Counted from the first letter of the stretch, positions 22,633 through 34,252 are shown. The stretch is 64,000 bases of DNA from Leptasterias polaris (GCA_037783415.1 JAZGTN010000009.1:3720001-3784000), one strand, 5' to 3'. Numbers and translations: made by a program. The notes: generated by a model not told the origin, from the letters alone.

Positions 22633-23214
22633 AACCCATAATCCATAATCATTAGCTGTCCGTCAAAGTCAGGAATAAAAAAGGATGCTGAGCCAGACTG
22701 CCATTTTTTACACTCGACTCTATGGGTGAAAGTTCACTATATTTAGTCATAAGGAATGTGGGAAAAACAGCGGTCGGTTTGGGAAATAGTCCGCAAACTC
22801 AAACCCATCATTATGGGACAAAACTCTTGTCAAGACTGTAAGACTCCTTTATGGATTCACCATCTTAAAAAGAGTGACATTTCCTATAGTGTCATGCATC
22901 CTTAACGTATGTAGATGAAAACCAGGACGAACGGTACCCAACAAAACGTAGTCCTGTTGTCGTCGTTTTATGAAAATAATGTTATCAGGTTTCTCTGGAG
23001 GATTGGAATGAATGTACTCCTCCAAACACCAGTAGTGTAGACATAATGTTAAATACTGCTCATATTGGTGTCAGAAAGTGTATGTAAATGGATTTGTACA
23101 CCAACATCCGATTAACGCCCGAGTGTGTGTACACACTGTGGAGCGGATATACAAACAATGAGTTCTTAACGTTGGTGGTATATTCTCCCCACTGTATGTT
23201 TATTTTATTTGCAA

Positions 23215-23462
23215 AAATGAGTTAGTGGCCTGACGTTTCGACCCTAGCAGAGTCTTTCTCGAAGGCTAAATGACAACACAACACACATAAACATGTATAC
23301 AAGAGTAACAGGAGCAGTTAAGTGGAAATACAGGCCACTAACTAATTTTTGCATTTATACCACAGGTCATTTTGGTTGGTAAGCAGTTTGCAACAGCTAT
23401 TATTCTGTTTTCTCATTTATTTGGTTGGTAAGCAGTTTGCAACAGCTATTATTCTGTTTTCT
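23215..23462. mobile_element. Penelope-like element termini in inverted arrangement
   Basis: The left part (minus) holds GGCCTGACGTTTCGACCCTA, GCAGAGTCTTTCTCGAAGG and CTAAATGACA, the reverse complement of the terminus at 58795-58860. The right part (plus) holds CAGGCCACTAACT, GCATTTATACCACAGGTC and TTTTGGTTGGTAAGCAGTTT, the sequence that follows the same terminus. So two terminal pieces meet head to head. The last 49 bp (TTTGGTTGGTAAGCAGTTTG to TCATTTATT) is duplicated in tandem at about 23373-23470. Confidence 0.6.
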
Positions 23463-24196
23463 CATTTATTTTATTTCACACTGACAATTCCCTTTGGAAA
23501 GTGTAAATAAGCCACTCGTAAAAAGATGATATTTTGAGTCGGGTTAGAGTCAGATTTATTTTTCCACAGATTTATCTTTTTTGTGACAAAACGGTTCGAT
23601 TGCAGAACCCTTCCGCTGACAATGTAATATTTAATTGTTGACGAAGCCTTGAAAAGCGAACATCATTCCACAACATGGATTTGCAGTTTAAATGTATTTA
23701 AAAGGTTATGGATTGGAGTTTGTTCCAACGTAATGCTGACTGCCAACTATCAAGAAAGATACAACATAAAAATCACCTGCGACAGAATCAAATACAGTGT
23801 CAACTTATATTGGAACAAAATTTCGCAAAAAAATAAAAACCTGTCAAGGTATAATTTTTATCCCGACGTCGAATTCATCCACGTTAAGTGAGATGACAGC
23901 GGGTACCAATTGCAAACCTCTGGCAGCAGCATTCAAAGAACGGACACCACGGAACTTTTGAATATCTAAAGTCTCTTTTAGGCGATCTGTTGTGAGTAAT
24001 TAGATTTTTTCGTATAATTTTATTGATTTCTAATCAAAGGAGGCACTTCATTCAGACGAAATAATTTCGCAGGATGCTCACTACCATTACCATAATTATT
24101 TAGGCTTTCGGAGAAACAAAAAAATCGGGGTCATTCCCAAAGTATCATGACCTTGTCCTTTAATTTTGAACCTGTTATTAGTTCTGCAGATACAAG

Positions 24197-24284
24197 ATGG
24201 CGCACCCCATTCGCTACATTAAAGCTCTCCTGGTCTGTGGGACCTTCGTTCTCGCCCTCGTTATACTAAAGACATCCAAATCAT
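24197..24284 (+). CDS. DUF1647-like gene, exon 1
   Basis: The start ATG follows AAG (AAGATGG, a good context). The exon encodes residues 1-29 plus the first base of codon 30 and ends at TCAT|GTGAGT. It carries the membrane anchor (ALLVCGTFVLALVIL). Upstream untranslated sequence was not delimited. Confidence 0.8.
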
Positions 24285-25843
24285 GTGAGTTTACTTTACA
24301 GCTTTTACATTTTGATATAATTCACCTTTCATCTTGACTTTTTTACGGAGCGGGGGGTGTAAGTTAAGTGTCTGTACCTAATAAGCATGCACAATTATTT
24401 TGTCATGCATTGCTACTTTTTGTGCTTAAGCAGCTCTATTAAGTTGGGCCAAGGATCATCGGACCCACACTCTAATGACCATCTGATTTACACTGTACAA
24501 TGGTTCTACAGTTTTCAACTTTTGTCAAGCAGCACTCAACCGTGCACCCTTGGCGTTATGTCCAAGCCTATTGATCCTTCTGGATGAGTCAACGAATGGA
24601 AACGTATTTCAGCAGTGTTAGGGATTGTTGACTTATTGACAGTGTTATGATGTTTACAGTTCTAGTTCTGGTTCTGGTGAAATACTGCATAATCTCCACA
24701 TATCGGGATGTACAAATGCAGGTGACTGAGCAGCGAGATTTACATAAAGTGGGCCCCCCTGATTATGTTACCAATGTCCGATGCTTGAAGTTTTTCCTTT
24801 AAAAATAGCTAAAGTTGGTGCTTGGCGAATATCTTGTGGTAGCTTGTTCCATTCTGCAAATGATCTTGGGAGGAAGGAACATTTTTAACAGTCTTTATGG
24901 GCAGAGTGCTTTATGGGGGCAGTTACAGCCTGTTGTCAACCCTGTCCCCGCATACTTTGGTCTGGTATGAATCAGTGTCTATGGCAATGAGCTTGTGGAC
25001 AGATTTGTAAAGAAGTGACAATCGTTGGATGGCCCTTTGATGTTCCAGCTTTGTAACTGGAAAACCTGTTCATGGTTGTCATGGTTATGTAATAAAATGT
25101 TTGTATAATCATTTCTGCTCACAGACAACTCCAAAAACGTGGACTCGGGTCACGTGAAAGTTTTCGGCAAATCAATGGATCAGAATGCTGGACATGCGCG
25201 GACCACTCAAGCCGTTCTTTCCTCTAACGTCTCAACCAATTTTTCTCGAGCAACGTCACTTGTAAAAATAGACCAACAAAAGTCAGCTGACCCCAGGTCA
25301 TTTAGTTTCATCGACACGGAGCGAGGCATGATGGACCTAGACGCCCTCTTTCGGCGGCTGGTGATTGTCACAGCTGTTTCTGATAATCACGTGGGCGAGG
25401 TGATGGGGATGATAGCGTCTGCGCAGCATCATATGCCCGACACTCCAATTTATGTTTACAACTTGGGACTCAATCAAAGGAATTATGATAAGGTATGCAA
25501 TAGCAAAAAAATCACTAAGTAAATCAATTACCTCCCGATTACCCACTTTCAATCTTCGAAAAAAATCGTCCTTTTACAGAGGGTAAGGGGAGACATGCTC
25601 ATTCTTGGTTTTGTTTTTTATCAATCATTATTACATTTAATAATTTTTTGCTGTTGTTATTGTTGTTGCTGTTGCTAGCTGTGGCTGTTGCTGCTGTTGT
25701 TGCTGCTGTTGTTGCTGTTGTTGTTGCTGTTGTTGTTGTTGCTGCTGCTGCTGCTGCTGTTGCTACTGCTGCTGCGCCTGTTGGTGGTGGTTGTTGTTGT
25801 TGCTATTGCTAGCTGTGGCTGTTTCTGTTGTTGTTGCTATTGT

Positions 25844-25883
<40 letters not shown>

Positions 25884-28800
25884 ACTGCTGCTGCTGCGCC
25901 TGTTGGTGGTGGTTGTTGTTGTTGCTGCTGCTGCTGTTGTTTGTTTGTTTGGTTGTTTTTTGTTTCATTGGGGTGTGACCACCCAAGGTAATTTTTTAAG
26001 AACATATGCAGTTCTGAGATAAGCAGGTGTCCAATAATAATTGTCTTACCCGCTAAATAGTCTGCTGCCACCAAGTGTCAATGGAGATACCACACTACGA
26101 CGTTATTCTTATGAACATTTAATGCTTTTCTATTGTAAAATGTGAAAATAACTCAATACTGTACTCGTTGTAAAGTGCCAATTCTTATAACTAATTTCTT
26201 TTTTCCCATCTGTGCTAAAATGTTCTCTTTTTCTTACAAACGGAACTCAGTTGAGTGCAATGTGCAACGTCCACATCCGCAAACTGATTTTCCGGAACTA
26301 TCCCCAACACGTGAAAGACCTTCATATGTACTCATGGAAAGTAGTCATCATGCGCGTAAGTAAAGTAGTTCCCTAGTCCCTGGGCTCTTGAAGGCAGGTT
26401 GTACCTTTGGTGATTGTCAAAGACCAGTACCCTCACTTGGAGTATCCCAACACATAAATAAAAATATAACAAAACCTGTGAAACTTTGGGATCAATTGGT
26501 CATCGAAGTTGCAAGAAAATAATGAAAGGAAAAACGTCCTTGATAGCATTACAATGTGTGCTTCCACTATGCCTGAGAAAAGCTTTACGCCTGAAGCCTT
26601 TCTCAGATTCAAAGTTTGGGCTGAAAAATGAGCTCTCCATTGCTCTTTACCAAGTAAGTTTTTATTTTTATGGTCATTAATTTTTGGAGTGATTACCAAA
26701 GGCAATATATCTTCCCCTTTGACGGGCCTTATTTAATGAAATAAAATGTTATATATTATTCTAAGTAGTATTCTTGGGGGGGGGGGGGAAAGCTGAGATT
26801 GATGCGGTGGCGCAAGTGAGATTGTATTGGGGCACGGAGGGGCCCCTCCAGTTGGTGTCTGTGCCCCCTGGGTGCCCCACACCCATTTGAAATCCGGACT
26901 TTTTAGATTAAATATTTCCAGGGGGAAAAAAAATCTATCATTAAAAAATAGCAATAAAGAATTAATTTTAAAGCGTGTTAATTAATGAAACTGAGTAAAA
27001 AGATTTGCTTAAACTTACCCGGAAAACTTTCTAAGACATGCATAAATAGTATGGCAAGTGCATTTAATTCGATTTTCAAGATGCGCAAGAGATAATTTCG
27101 CTTTTCACTCACACGAACCCACGCAGCTATGTGTTGAAGTCGCTCTGAGGACAATCCTTTGTTCTGAACGTTTAAGGAACATCATATTCAAAAATACAAA
27201 AAATACGGTATGTTAGTCCACATAGTGTTTCAATTCCCTACACCGTGTGGACCTCTTTTGTTCTGAGGTCCACACGTCGTATGTAGCATTAAAACACTCC
27301 GTCCCGGATGATGGCCCAAGAAGCGCTTTCATGAAAAGTACCTTTTTCGTTTTCATTCAGAAACGAACTCTGAAGGTGGACCGCCTCCGCTAATGTCTTT
27401 AGCAAAAACAAATCAAGGAAGATGATAAGATTCTTCGGCCTAATTAAGATGTACGATCTCATCTTCTCCACTCAACTTTAATGTTTTGTATTAGGACAAA
27501 GTACTGCAAGTCAAGACTACGACGTCGAAAGTCAATAATCCCACGTATTAACTTGTACGCAATACATTCTGTCCACACAAGCACCAACCGAAATACTAAT
27601 GACTTCATTAAAGCCCTATCATTTATATTGACCGGAGAAAGTGATCCATTTGTTGGAATTAAGAGGGGTCATTAGTTGGCACTGGCCGGGGAAGAATTGT
27701 CAGCCGTTAAATCCCCGCTTTTTGTTATTATAACATACGTTATTAATTATCGTGCCACCGGCAGTACCATTTTTCACTTCGCAAAAGTGTGTTGACTTTA
27801 AAGACACTTCTTATTCATTTTTATACAGATACATGTATTTAAAAAAAGTGTATTTAAAGAAATTTTAAAAGTGCATCGATTTAATATCTGATAGGACACG
27901 ATGTTTGATCTTGCAGTAGACCTTATGCGCATGACGGGCATTTGAGTAGGGCGCCCTCACCTAGCGGTCAAAAGGAAGCTGCTCATTGGCCAATCCTGTG
28001 CGCCGCGCGTACAAATCGGTTTGCTTCCATTGAATTGTATTCGATTTAACTCTAAGATGGCGGCTTGATGAAGTCAATACGTAAGGTCCATATTAACTGA
28101 CCCACTTTTTCCCCAGTTTGTTTTCAGAAATTCATATTAATTATAATAAATATCAATTACCCTCTGTGACAAAGTTCTGTACCTACGATCTCTGGTTGAC
28201 GCGATCATGTATTTTTTTCACCATGCAGCCCGACTTTAACTATCCTCGATCCTAATTGCATTACTATTATCAATTTCATGGTTGGTTTGTTGCCATCTTT
28301 ATGTCTTATTTCCGCTCGAATTGTTTACCCTTCTTCAGCTGGTATGAAAATAATACTATTTTAAAACATTGAGAGTTTTCAGTACAAAGGTGTGAAAGAT
28401 GATCAACCTTTCCAAAGAAACAAATTGCAATTTCCTGATTTCTTATTGTGTAACTGTTACATTTACAAGTGGGTTTCACCGTTGATTTTGTAGGCCTACA
28501 TGCAGATTATGCAAAAGCACGGCAAAATTAATCTGAACTCATAATTTAATTTTCAATATTATTATAGCAGTAGCCCTATTACTGTAGTATCTCGTCTTGT
28601 AAACTGTAAATTAAGCATGTGGTTGAACTTTTTTGAACGCAACTTTTCAATGTTACCGTCTACAGGAAAGTCTGACAGAATTCGGCGCCATTTTCTACGG
28701 TGACGCGTCGGTGCGGTTCAAGGGGTCGCTGCGCACGCTCTTTCCGTACCTCCACCTCCACCACGGTTACATGTGTCACATCCACGGCTTCGACCCCAAA

Positions 28801-29205
28801 ATTCACCAGAAGATCGTGCACCAGTATTTTAAAACACACATGGATATGTACGCAGAGTTGGGCGTCAACAGAGAGCAGTATTATAACTCCAAAAAGGCCG
28901 CCCCGCACATCTCAGCCGGGAGAATTCTGATGGTGAACAACTCCGTCATACGGGAGAGACTTTTGGTGCCTCTGTACGAATGCGCGATGAGAAAACAGTG
29001 CATTAAACCCAAGGGAGCTAAGGTGGGGTCACACCGTTACGACGCATCCGCCTTGGCAATTATCGTCTACAAGAACCTGAGGTACGAGTGGACGGAGGAG
29101 AACAATAATGTAAATGAGTTCGACGCGATTGTTGATATAAAACGAATCACCAAAGACGGAGGAAACGTCAAATATTGCAAAGAACTGCCAGTGGCCGTCA
29201 AGTAA
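24197..29205 (+). CDS. DUF1647-like type II membrane protein (four exons)
   Basis: Coding exons are 24197-24284, 25125-25492, 26251-26355 and 28666-29205. All junctions are GT-AG and phases agree (1, 0, 0), giving 366 residues. Residues 8-24 form a hydrophobic signal anchor after a short basic N-terminus, with no cleavage site, so the rest should face the ER/Golgi lumen. Residues 31-107 are a variable stem. Residues 108-366 match the DUF1647 family known from nematodes and other animals: LVIVTAVSDNH, then YVYNLGL (131-147 region), a NYPQHVKDLHMYSWKVVIM block in exon 3, and FYGDASVRF at 197-205, where a GT-A glycosyltransferase-like acidic motif is expected. The family sits in the GT-A-like clan but has no proven reaction, so activity is inference. 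All blocks are intact with no stop. A possible poly(A) signal AATAAA followed by a GT-rich run lies at 30296. Introns hold a LINE relic, a CTG array and MITEs. Confidence 0.85.
24395..24452. mobile_element. MITE right-end fragment in intron 1
   Basis: GCTACTTTTTGTGCTTAAGC, AGCTCTATTAAGTTGGGCC match the right end of the element at 21641-21837. Confidence 0.6.
24750..25062 (-). pseudogene. LINE polymerase C-terminal relic in intron 1
   Basis: On the minus strand one frame reads LEHQRAIQRLSLLYKSVHKL and IAIDTD, and another reads FLPRSFAEWNKLPQDIRQAP followed by TLAIFK. This is the standard order of a LINE polymerase end (LQ.RA.KRL.LLYKI...L, then SFFPR.I..WN.LP..I..APTL..FK). The middle has several stops and frameshifts. 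It lies antisense in intron 1 of the DUF1647-like gene and is a dead insertion. Confidence 0.7.
25125..25492 (+). CDS. DUF1647-like gene, exon 2
   Basis: Acceptor CTGCTCACAG|AC and donor AAG|GTATGC. Codes residues 30-152: the stem region, then the domain start (LVIVTAVSDNHVGEVMGMIA ... PIYVYNLGLNQRNYDK). Confidence 0.85.
25640..25955. repeat. CTG/TTG-rich array in intron 2
   Basis: About 315 bp of CTG, TTG and occasional GGT triplets. It is built as two diverged higher-order copies: CTAGCTGTGGCTGTT occurs at about 25677 and 25809, and CGCCTGTTGGTGGTGGTTG at about 25775 and 25898. All plus-strand frames stay open as poly-Leu/Cys/Val and the minus strand as poly-Gln/Ala/Thr, which explains the spurious open frames. 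It lies wholly between exons 2 and 3. Confidence 0.85.
26251..26355 (+). CDS. DUF1647-like gene, exon 3
   Basis: Acceptor GGAACTCAG|TTG and donor CGC|GTAAGT, 35 codons exactly (residues 153-187). It contains NYPQHVKDLHMYSWKVVIMR, equivalent to the conserved KYP.HV..L..Y.WKPLII block of the family, which links exons 2 and 4 in one frame. Confidence 0.8.
26388..26722 (+). mobile_element. TTAA-family MITE in intron 3, old copy
   Basis: Carries GTCAAAGACCAGTACCCTCA, TTGGGATCAATTGGTCATCG, a CCTGAGAAAAGC/GCC.TTTCTCAG inverted centre, ACCAAGTAAGTTTTTATTTT and TTTGGAGTGATTACCAAAGG. The outer TIR bases and TTAA are eroded. Confidence 0.6.
27125..27297. repeat. GTGTGGACCTC hairpin repeat, copy 1
   Basis: Shares ordered blocks with 42410-42601 and 49793-49988: TTTGTTCT..AAGGAA.AT, TTAGTCCACATAGTGTTTCA, then GTGTGGACCTC-TTTTGTTCT-GAGGTCCACAC, a perfect 11-bp hairpin with a 9-base loop, and CGTATGTAGC. 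Class unknown. It lies in intron 3 of the DUF1647-like gene. A further possible MITE (TAGACCTTATGCGCATGAC / GTAAGGTCCAT) is at about 27914-28092 in the same intron. Confidence 0.55.
28666..29205 (+). CDS. DUF1647-like gene, terminal exon 4
   Basis: Acceptor CCGTCTACAG|GAA, stop TAA at 29203-29205. Codes residues 188-366, including FGAIFYGDASVRF and a C-terminal region ending in LPVAVK. It is GC-richer than its surroundings, as expected of coding DNA. The frame is open a little upstream of the acceptor, but those codons are intronic. Confidence 0.85.
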   Translation, partial: ESLTEFGAIFYGDASVRFKGSLRTLFPYLHLHHGYMCHIHGFDPKIHQKIVHQYFKTHMDMYAELGVNREQYYNSKKAAPHISAGRILMVNNSVIRERLLVPLYECAMRKQCIKPKGAKVGSHRYDASALAIIVYKNLRYEWTEENNNVNEFDAIVDIKRITKDGGNVKYCKELPVAVK

Positions 29206-29714
29206 CGAAAGACTTTTCCAAATGCTAGGTGGCAGCAGACTTGCAATTGTTCTCTTTGAGATGTGCGCGTGCACAGAACTACGTAAACAATTTTTAAAAT
29301 AACCTTGTTGTGATACCTAGTTTGCTAAAGGTCCACATTCTGTGTGTGCATTTAGGTGCACCTCTCACTGACTTAAATCGTCCGAACCACAGTGGGTGAT
29401 ATTGAATGGTCAGACTGCAGGGCTTTTTAACGATGCACAATTTCTGCTTCCCTGTAGGCCTACCTACTTAAAAGTCGGGGTAACTTATTCATTCATAGTA
29501 CTATAGTTTAAAGGAGGAGATGCCCAAGCATTGTGAGACCTGTTCCCGTTGTGAGTACTGCGTACGTTAACACGTACAATTAAATGTTAAGTACCTGCAC
29601 TATCCACAAAACTGTACATGCATGAATTCACTTCATCTTCATAACCCATGATTGGATGACAGGGCTAATTATGTCGCCCAACAGCAACGAGGGGATGTGT
29701 CCACAGTTCCCTAA

Positions 29715-30175
29715 GGGCGCCTACCATGAAGGATCCCTACCATGAAGGATCCCTACCCCGAATTGAATGCGCTCTACCCTGAATATGCCATACACCGGAG
29801 GACCCCTATAAACTTGAAGGGGCTCTACCCGAATTTCCCCTACCCTGAAGGGCTGCTATCCTCAAGGGGTCCATACCCTAAACGGGTTCTAAACCAAAGT
29901 GACGCTAACCTAAAAGGACCCTATACCCTAAAGGGACCCTACCCTGAAGGGACCCTATCCCAAAGGGGTCCTATTCTAAAGAGGCCCTACACTGAAGGGA
30001 CCCTATCCCGAAGGGGTCCTACGTTAAAGCGGCCTTACACTGAAGGGGCCCTTTCCTTGAAGGGATCCTTTCCCAAAGGTGCCCTCCCCTGAAAGGGCCC
30101 TCTCCTGAAAGGGCCTTCTATAACCAACGACCCTTACCCCTAAAGGGGACTTTATACCCCGAAGGGCTTTACCCA
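29715..30175. repeat. 17-bp minisatellite (51-bp higher order)
   Basis: Roughly 25 diverged units of CCCTAYCCYGAAGGGRC, each holding the near-palindrome CCCTGAAGGG. Three 17-bp units make a 51-bp (17-codon) super-unit, seen at about 29930-30060. That keeps one plus-strand frame open for 116 codons (29742-30092) as a repeat by-product. It starts about 500 bp after the DUF1647-like stop and could fall in that gene's 3' UTR. Confidence 0.8.
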
Positions 30176-33072
30176 GAAGAGGTACGGCCACTAGCTTCGG
30201 GTAGACATTCTGCCCTCTGTTGACGAGATGAGACCAATCATTAAATTAAATAGGGTCTGGTATAGGCTTGTCCCCTGTCTCTTTTCGCCAGGGTAAATAA
30301 AGCCTGGAAGTGTGTGTGACGTCAGATGCTCAGGCTAGGTCTGATATTGCCTCATAATTAATTTTGAACGAAATAAAAGAATTTCCAACGTTTTTCCTCA
30401 AACGTCACAAAGTTCTCCCCAAGTGATCATTTCAACAGGTTGCTGTCTGAAAGAGCCGTCATTAACAACGTAACGTTCACCATAAATCAACTTTTAAATT
30501 GCCTCCCTTTTGAACAACAAGGACGTAACGTTTTTATACAAATCCGCGGGAAATCGGGTAATTAAGGGTTGATGCATTTGTTGTACCTTAACAGTCCCGA
30601 TCTTACAAAATTACTCGACTTTTTCGGTACCAGTTCATTGTGCAGCAAACCCACGCAGCAATTTTCAACGATTTATCAACCCGCATTACAGTTGTCAAAT
30701 GCATCACACTTAGTATCCTGTGCCCATTACGACTAGTCTGTTAACGGCGCGACTGTTACACAATAGTACCAGTTAACGATAGGACTTTAAAAAGTAAAGG
30801 CAACTTGATATGTAAAAACATCCCAGTTTATCACAAACAAGATATTCTGCTAATTGCACCAGGCTCCAGAAAGTGTCACCAGAGTCCATTAAGGATTTGT
30901 TTATGATTTTTTTTAAAATAATGTTTCAAAAAGACTTAGTAATTTATTTCCACACTGTTCGATGATGTATTCACAGTATTTGACGGTACCACACACAGAC
31001 ACATACACTTTTTGAAGATTATATACACACCGTTCAATGATTAATTTACGAAGTTTCATGCTGTATGCCTATTTGTGAGTATTGCATTTAAAACAAAGTT
31101 TGATCTTTGAGGCAGATGCTTGAAGCGGTTTCTGGCAGACTAGGAGATAATTAAGGCCTTAGTGTACAGTACCATCATTCAAATGAAATCTGACTGCTAG
31201 GCTGTTTCCAAATCAGCAGCTACGGCTGTGGCTTGCTGGATCACTGAAGCATAGGCTGACCCCTCCCTTAGAACAGCCATAGCTGCAAATTTTGACAGTC
31301 TTATAAGAAACAAAATAATTGAGAAATGGATGTTTCCAAAACCTACATGAATTGAAGTCTAAAGTTTCATGGATGCTTTTTAAACACTTTTGAAATGGCA
31401 GACCTAATGCCATGGACGGGGGAGTATGGCTAGCCAAGCTGTTGTTCCTTGAAATTTATGGAGAAACTGTGGTTAATTTGTAATTTATGAATAGCACTTG
31501 GGTTGTACAGAGAAATATATTACAATAACTACTTAAAATAAAAAGTACATCATCGTCTTTAAGGAAGAGTAAATTAATAATCATCCTCTGGTTGTCAATT
31601 AATACAAACAATCTGTGTAGAAAGTTCATCAGAGTCAGTGTAGTCACTTTATATTGAAGAAAATACAACAACAAGAACAAGAACAAGAACAGCAACAGCA
31701 GCAACAGCAGCAGCAACAGCAACAACATTTAGAAATGGTTTATGTTTTGTCAGGGTACTATACACGATTCAAATCGGGCTTATATCGATTGTTAAATCAA
31801 AATAAGCAGTAACGATTGATGAGGCCATGACGTCACCAAATGACAAAAGGGGGGCACTGTTTGCTACACTTTGTGCCATTGTGCATAGAGTGACTGCCTT
31901 AAAACCCAGTCAACCCCGCTCGACCAATGTTTGCCGTAACACTCTATGAAAAGAATAGTTGTGTAAGAAAGTTTCGATCAGTTAGAACTGGTGTCTCTAG
32001 AAGAAAACAAATCCCACTAATCTGTCACTTAGTAATTGGAAAGCCAGGCAGGATGATGGTATCGGACTATTATTAGATTCCACTCCGGCCTTTAAAAATA
32101 CGCGACAGAAACACAAATTGATTAGGCTGGTTTTTGCATCTCACATTTGTGATCCCGTCATAAATGCTAAAATACTTTTAAACAAAATATAGTTCCGGTG
32201 GTTATTACGCTAACGACCGGAAACCGTGAGTGTTTTTAATTTCGGGTGTATCCCTTTATATCAATCCGCCACCAGTGTCTGTACGCGCGCACGCTTCTAA
32301 TAGTAAGATGCAATAGTGTGGCGTAAGCATTTGGTCACAACCATAACAATATTCAAATCACTTCAGGCGTAACATTCTTTATAAGTGGTGAAAGCTTTCC
32401 GAGCAGCAACACTGTCGACATTGTTCCACGAAACGCCATATCAAAGTTGCGCAACGCTGGTTACTCGATCCACGTAGTTCATCGACGCGTCCCTATCTAA
32501 TAAACCCACGCAGTAGGTATCACAGCTGGTCCGTGTATACATACTACTAGTACTATACTACCTGCGATCTCAACAGTTGTGTTTGACTTGGATGAGAGTT
32601 TGAACACAAAACAATCCGAGAAGACTAATTCGAAATTGTTCAGTTTCCACTTCGCAACGACTGCCAGCTTATACCAACCAAGAGGTAAGCACACTGTGTA
32701 ATAACTACCGATAAAATATGTTTGTAATTGGTCATTTTGTTCAACCTTATGTTCAACATTTTTTCTCAAAACTTAAAAACTTTATTTCTACCCAATCAAT
32801 CAATTTATAATACTTGGGTATACAAGAATAAGTTAAGAATATAGGGTGTGGTGGGGGTCTAAAAAAGCAGGGCTTGTCGAGTAAAGACCCCCATGACGTG
32901 TGTACCTTAAGGTACTGTAGACATTATTTTTAAATTGTAAACTACACACCAAATGAATATGACTAAGTTACACAAAAATGGACTGGGACAATGACAAGGG
33001 CGTATAGGCCTACTTCGCAGCTGTAAAGAATTGTTCACAAAGGCATAAGGGATTATAATAATTTAGCAAAAC
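30176..33072. other. No gene recognised
   Basis: AT-rich, no exon supported. A (CAACAG)n/(AAGAAC)n microsatellite at about 31666-31728 gives a poly-Leu frame on the minus strand. Nothing else is recognised. Confidence 0.4.
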
Positions 33073-33440
33073 ATGGCGTCTCGTGGCCTAGCGCTCTAGT
33101 TCACTGCACCAAGCACATGGTGTTGTCAGCAGTGTGGGTTCGAATCCCAGTCATGACACGTGCCCTTGAGCAATGCACTTAACCATAATTGCTTCATAAA
33201 AAGTTGGGAAGGTAGTGCATTCTGCTCTACAAGCCAGGCTCCTAGTGGATGATATCCATGCCTAACTCTTTACAGACTGTGAAGGGGTAACACTGCTTCA
33301 GCCCCAGGAGTAGGTGGCCACGTATCCCTGATGGTGACAGTTGATTTGGGTCAATAGCCCAAATCAGTTAAGTGTAGCCCTCATCTTGAAGTGGACGTCC
33401 GGCCTTGTGATGTAAGGCGATTTCACAGTCATATATATCT
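33073..33440 (+). repeat. tRNA-derived SINE
   Basis: A tRNA-like head (GTGGCCTAGCGCTCTAGTTC ... GTGGGTTCGAATCCCAG) is followed by CGTGCCCTTGAGCAATGCAC-TTAACC, a block widespread in animal tRNA-derived SINEs. A body of about 250 bp follows, with an inverted GATTTGGGTCAATAGCCCAAATC. The head has lost tRNA folding. Confidence 0.65.
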
Positions 33441-33567
33441 TTTTTAAATACAAACAAATTAGGCACTTCCATATTTTGGCCGCAAAATACACTTCAATGT
33501 TTGCTTTTAATAGGCTAAGTGACGACTGTAAACGCGTTTTCTAAAAAAATCAATTTTTTTTTTTTAT

Positions 33568-33930
33568 TCAGGACTTAAAGTTCCCTTTTGGAGCAAATGG
33601 AGTACGAGCATCAATATGGATGTCATTGGTGTGTCTGGTAAAATGGTTAGGGACATAGGCATTTGAAATGAACATAGACTGAAAATAATTAGGTAACTCA
33701 CTTTTATAGAACTGATACATAAAAACTGTCACCATCAAATAATCACCTTTTACATTGGACAAACTTGTTCTTAGATTATGCCGATGTAAACTGACTTCAT
33801 CTTGCCATGTCTCCTGTGATACCGTGCATTGCGAATACGCACCACACCTGTCCATATTTATAGCAAGTATAGACCTTGAAGATTTTTTGAAAAACATAAG
33901 GCGGTTAATACCTGGCAGCACGAGTGACAA
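33568..33930 (-). pseudogene. Probable LINE polymerase C-terminal fragment
   Basis: The 120-codon minus-strand frame contains VFMYQFYKSELPNYFQSMFI then YVPNHFTRHTNDIHI. This resembles the LINE polymerase segment with FMYKF....LP..F...F......H.YNTR....., which follows the palm domain. The first half (residues 1-60) is not clearly related. No other domain is seen; the similarity is by eye. Confidence 0.45.
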
Positions 33931-34252
33931 ACGATAACAGTAATATCCACAGGCACTGTTAAAAAAACTCTACACACGATGATCGGTGTGTATAATAATA
34001 ATAATCATGCACTTTCGGTGTGATAATAATAATGCACTCTCTGATAAAAACGTGTGTACTTACTTGATTTCCAACAGTGCATTTAAAATAATGGTGTACG
34101 TACGTTTTTACGATAAATCACCGTGAAACTTGTACATGTTTTCCGCTTGAATTTGTGTACGATTTTCCGTACCAGAATTTTAAATTCATCATGTAAAGTT
34201 GTTAGATGAAAAAATTTGCACCTTCGTGAAGGAAAACTCATACACCATTAAG

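Noticed and set aside
25688..25978. 96-codon poly-Leu/Cys open frame and minus-strand poly-Gln frame
   Set aside because: Produced by the CTG array inside an intron of a supported gene; all frames are open there.
29742..30092. 116-codon GPYPEGTL-like frame
   Set aside because: A by-product of the 17/51-bp minisatellite.
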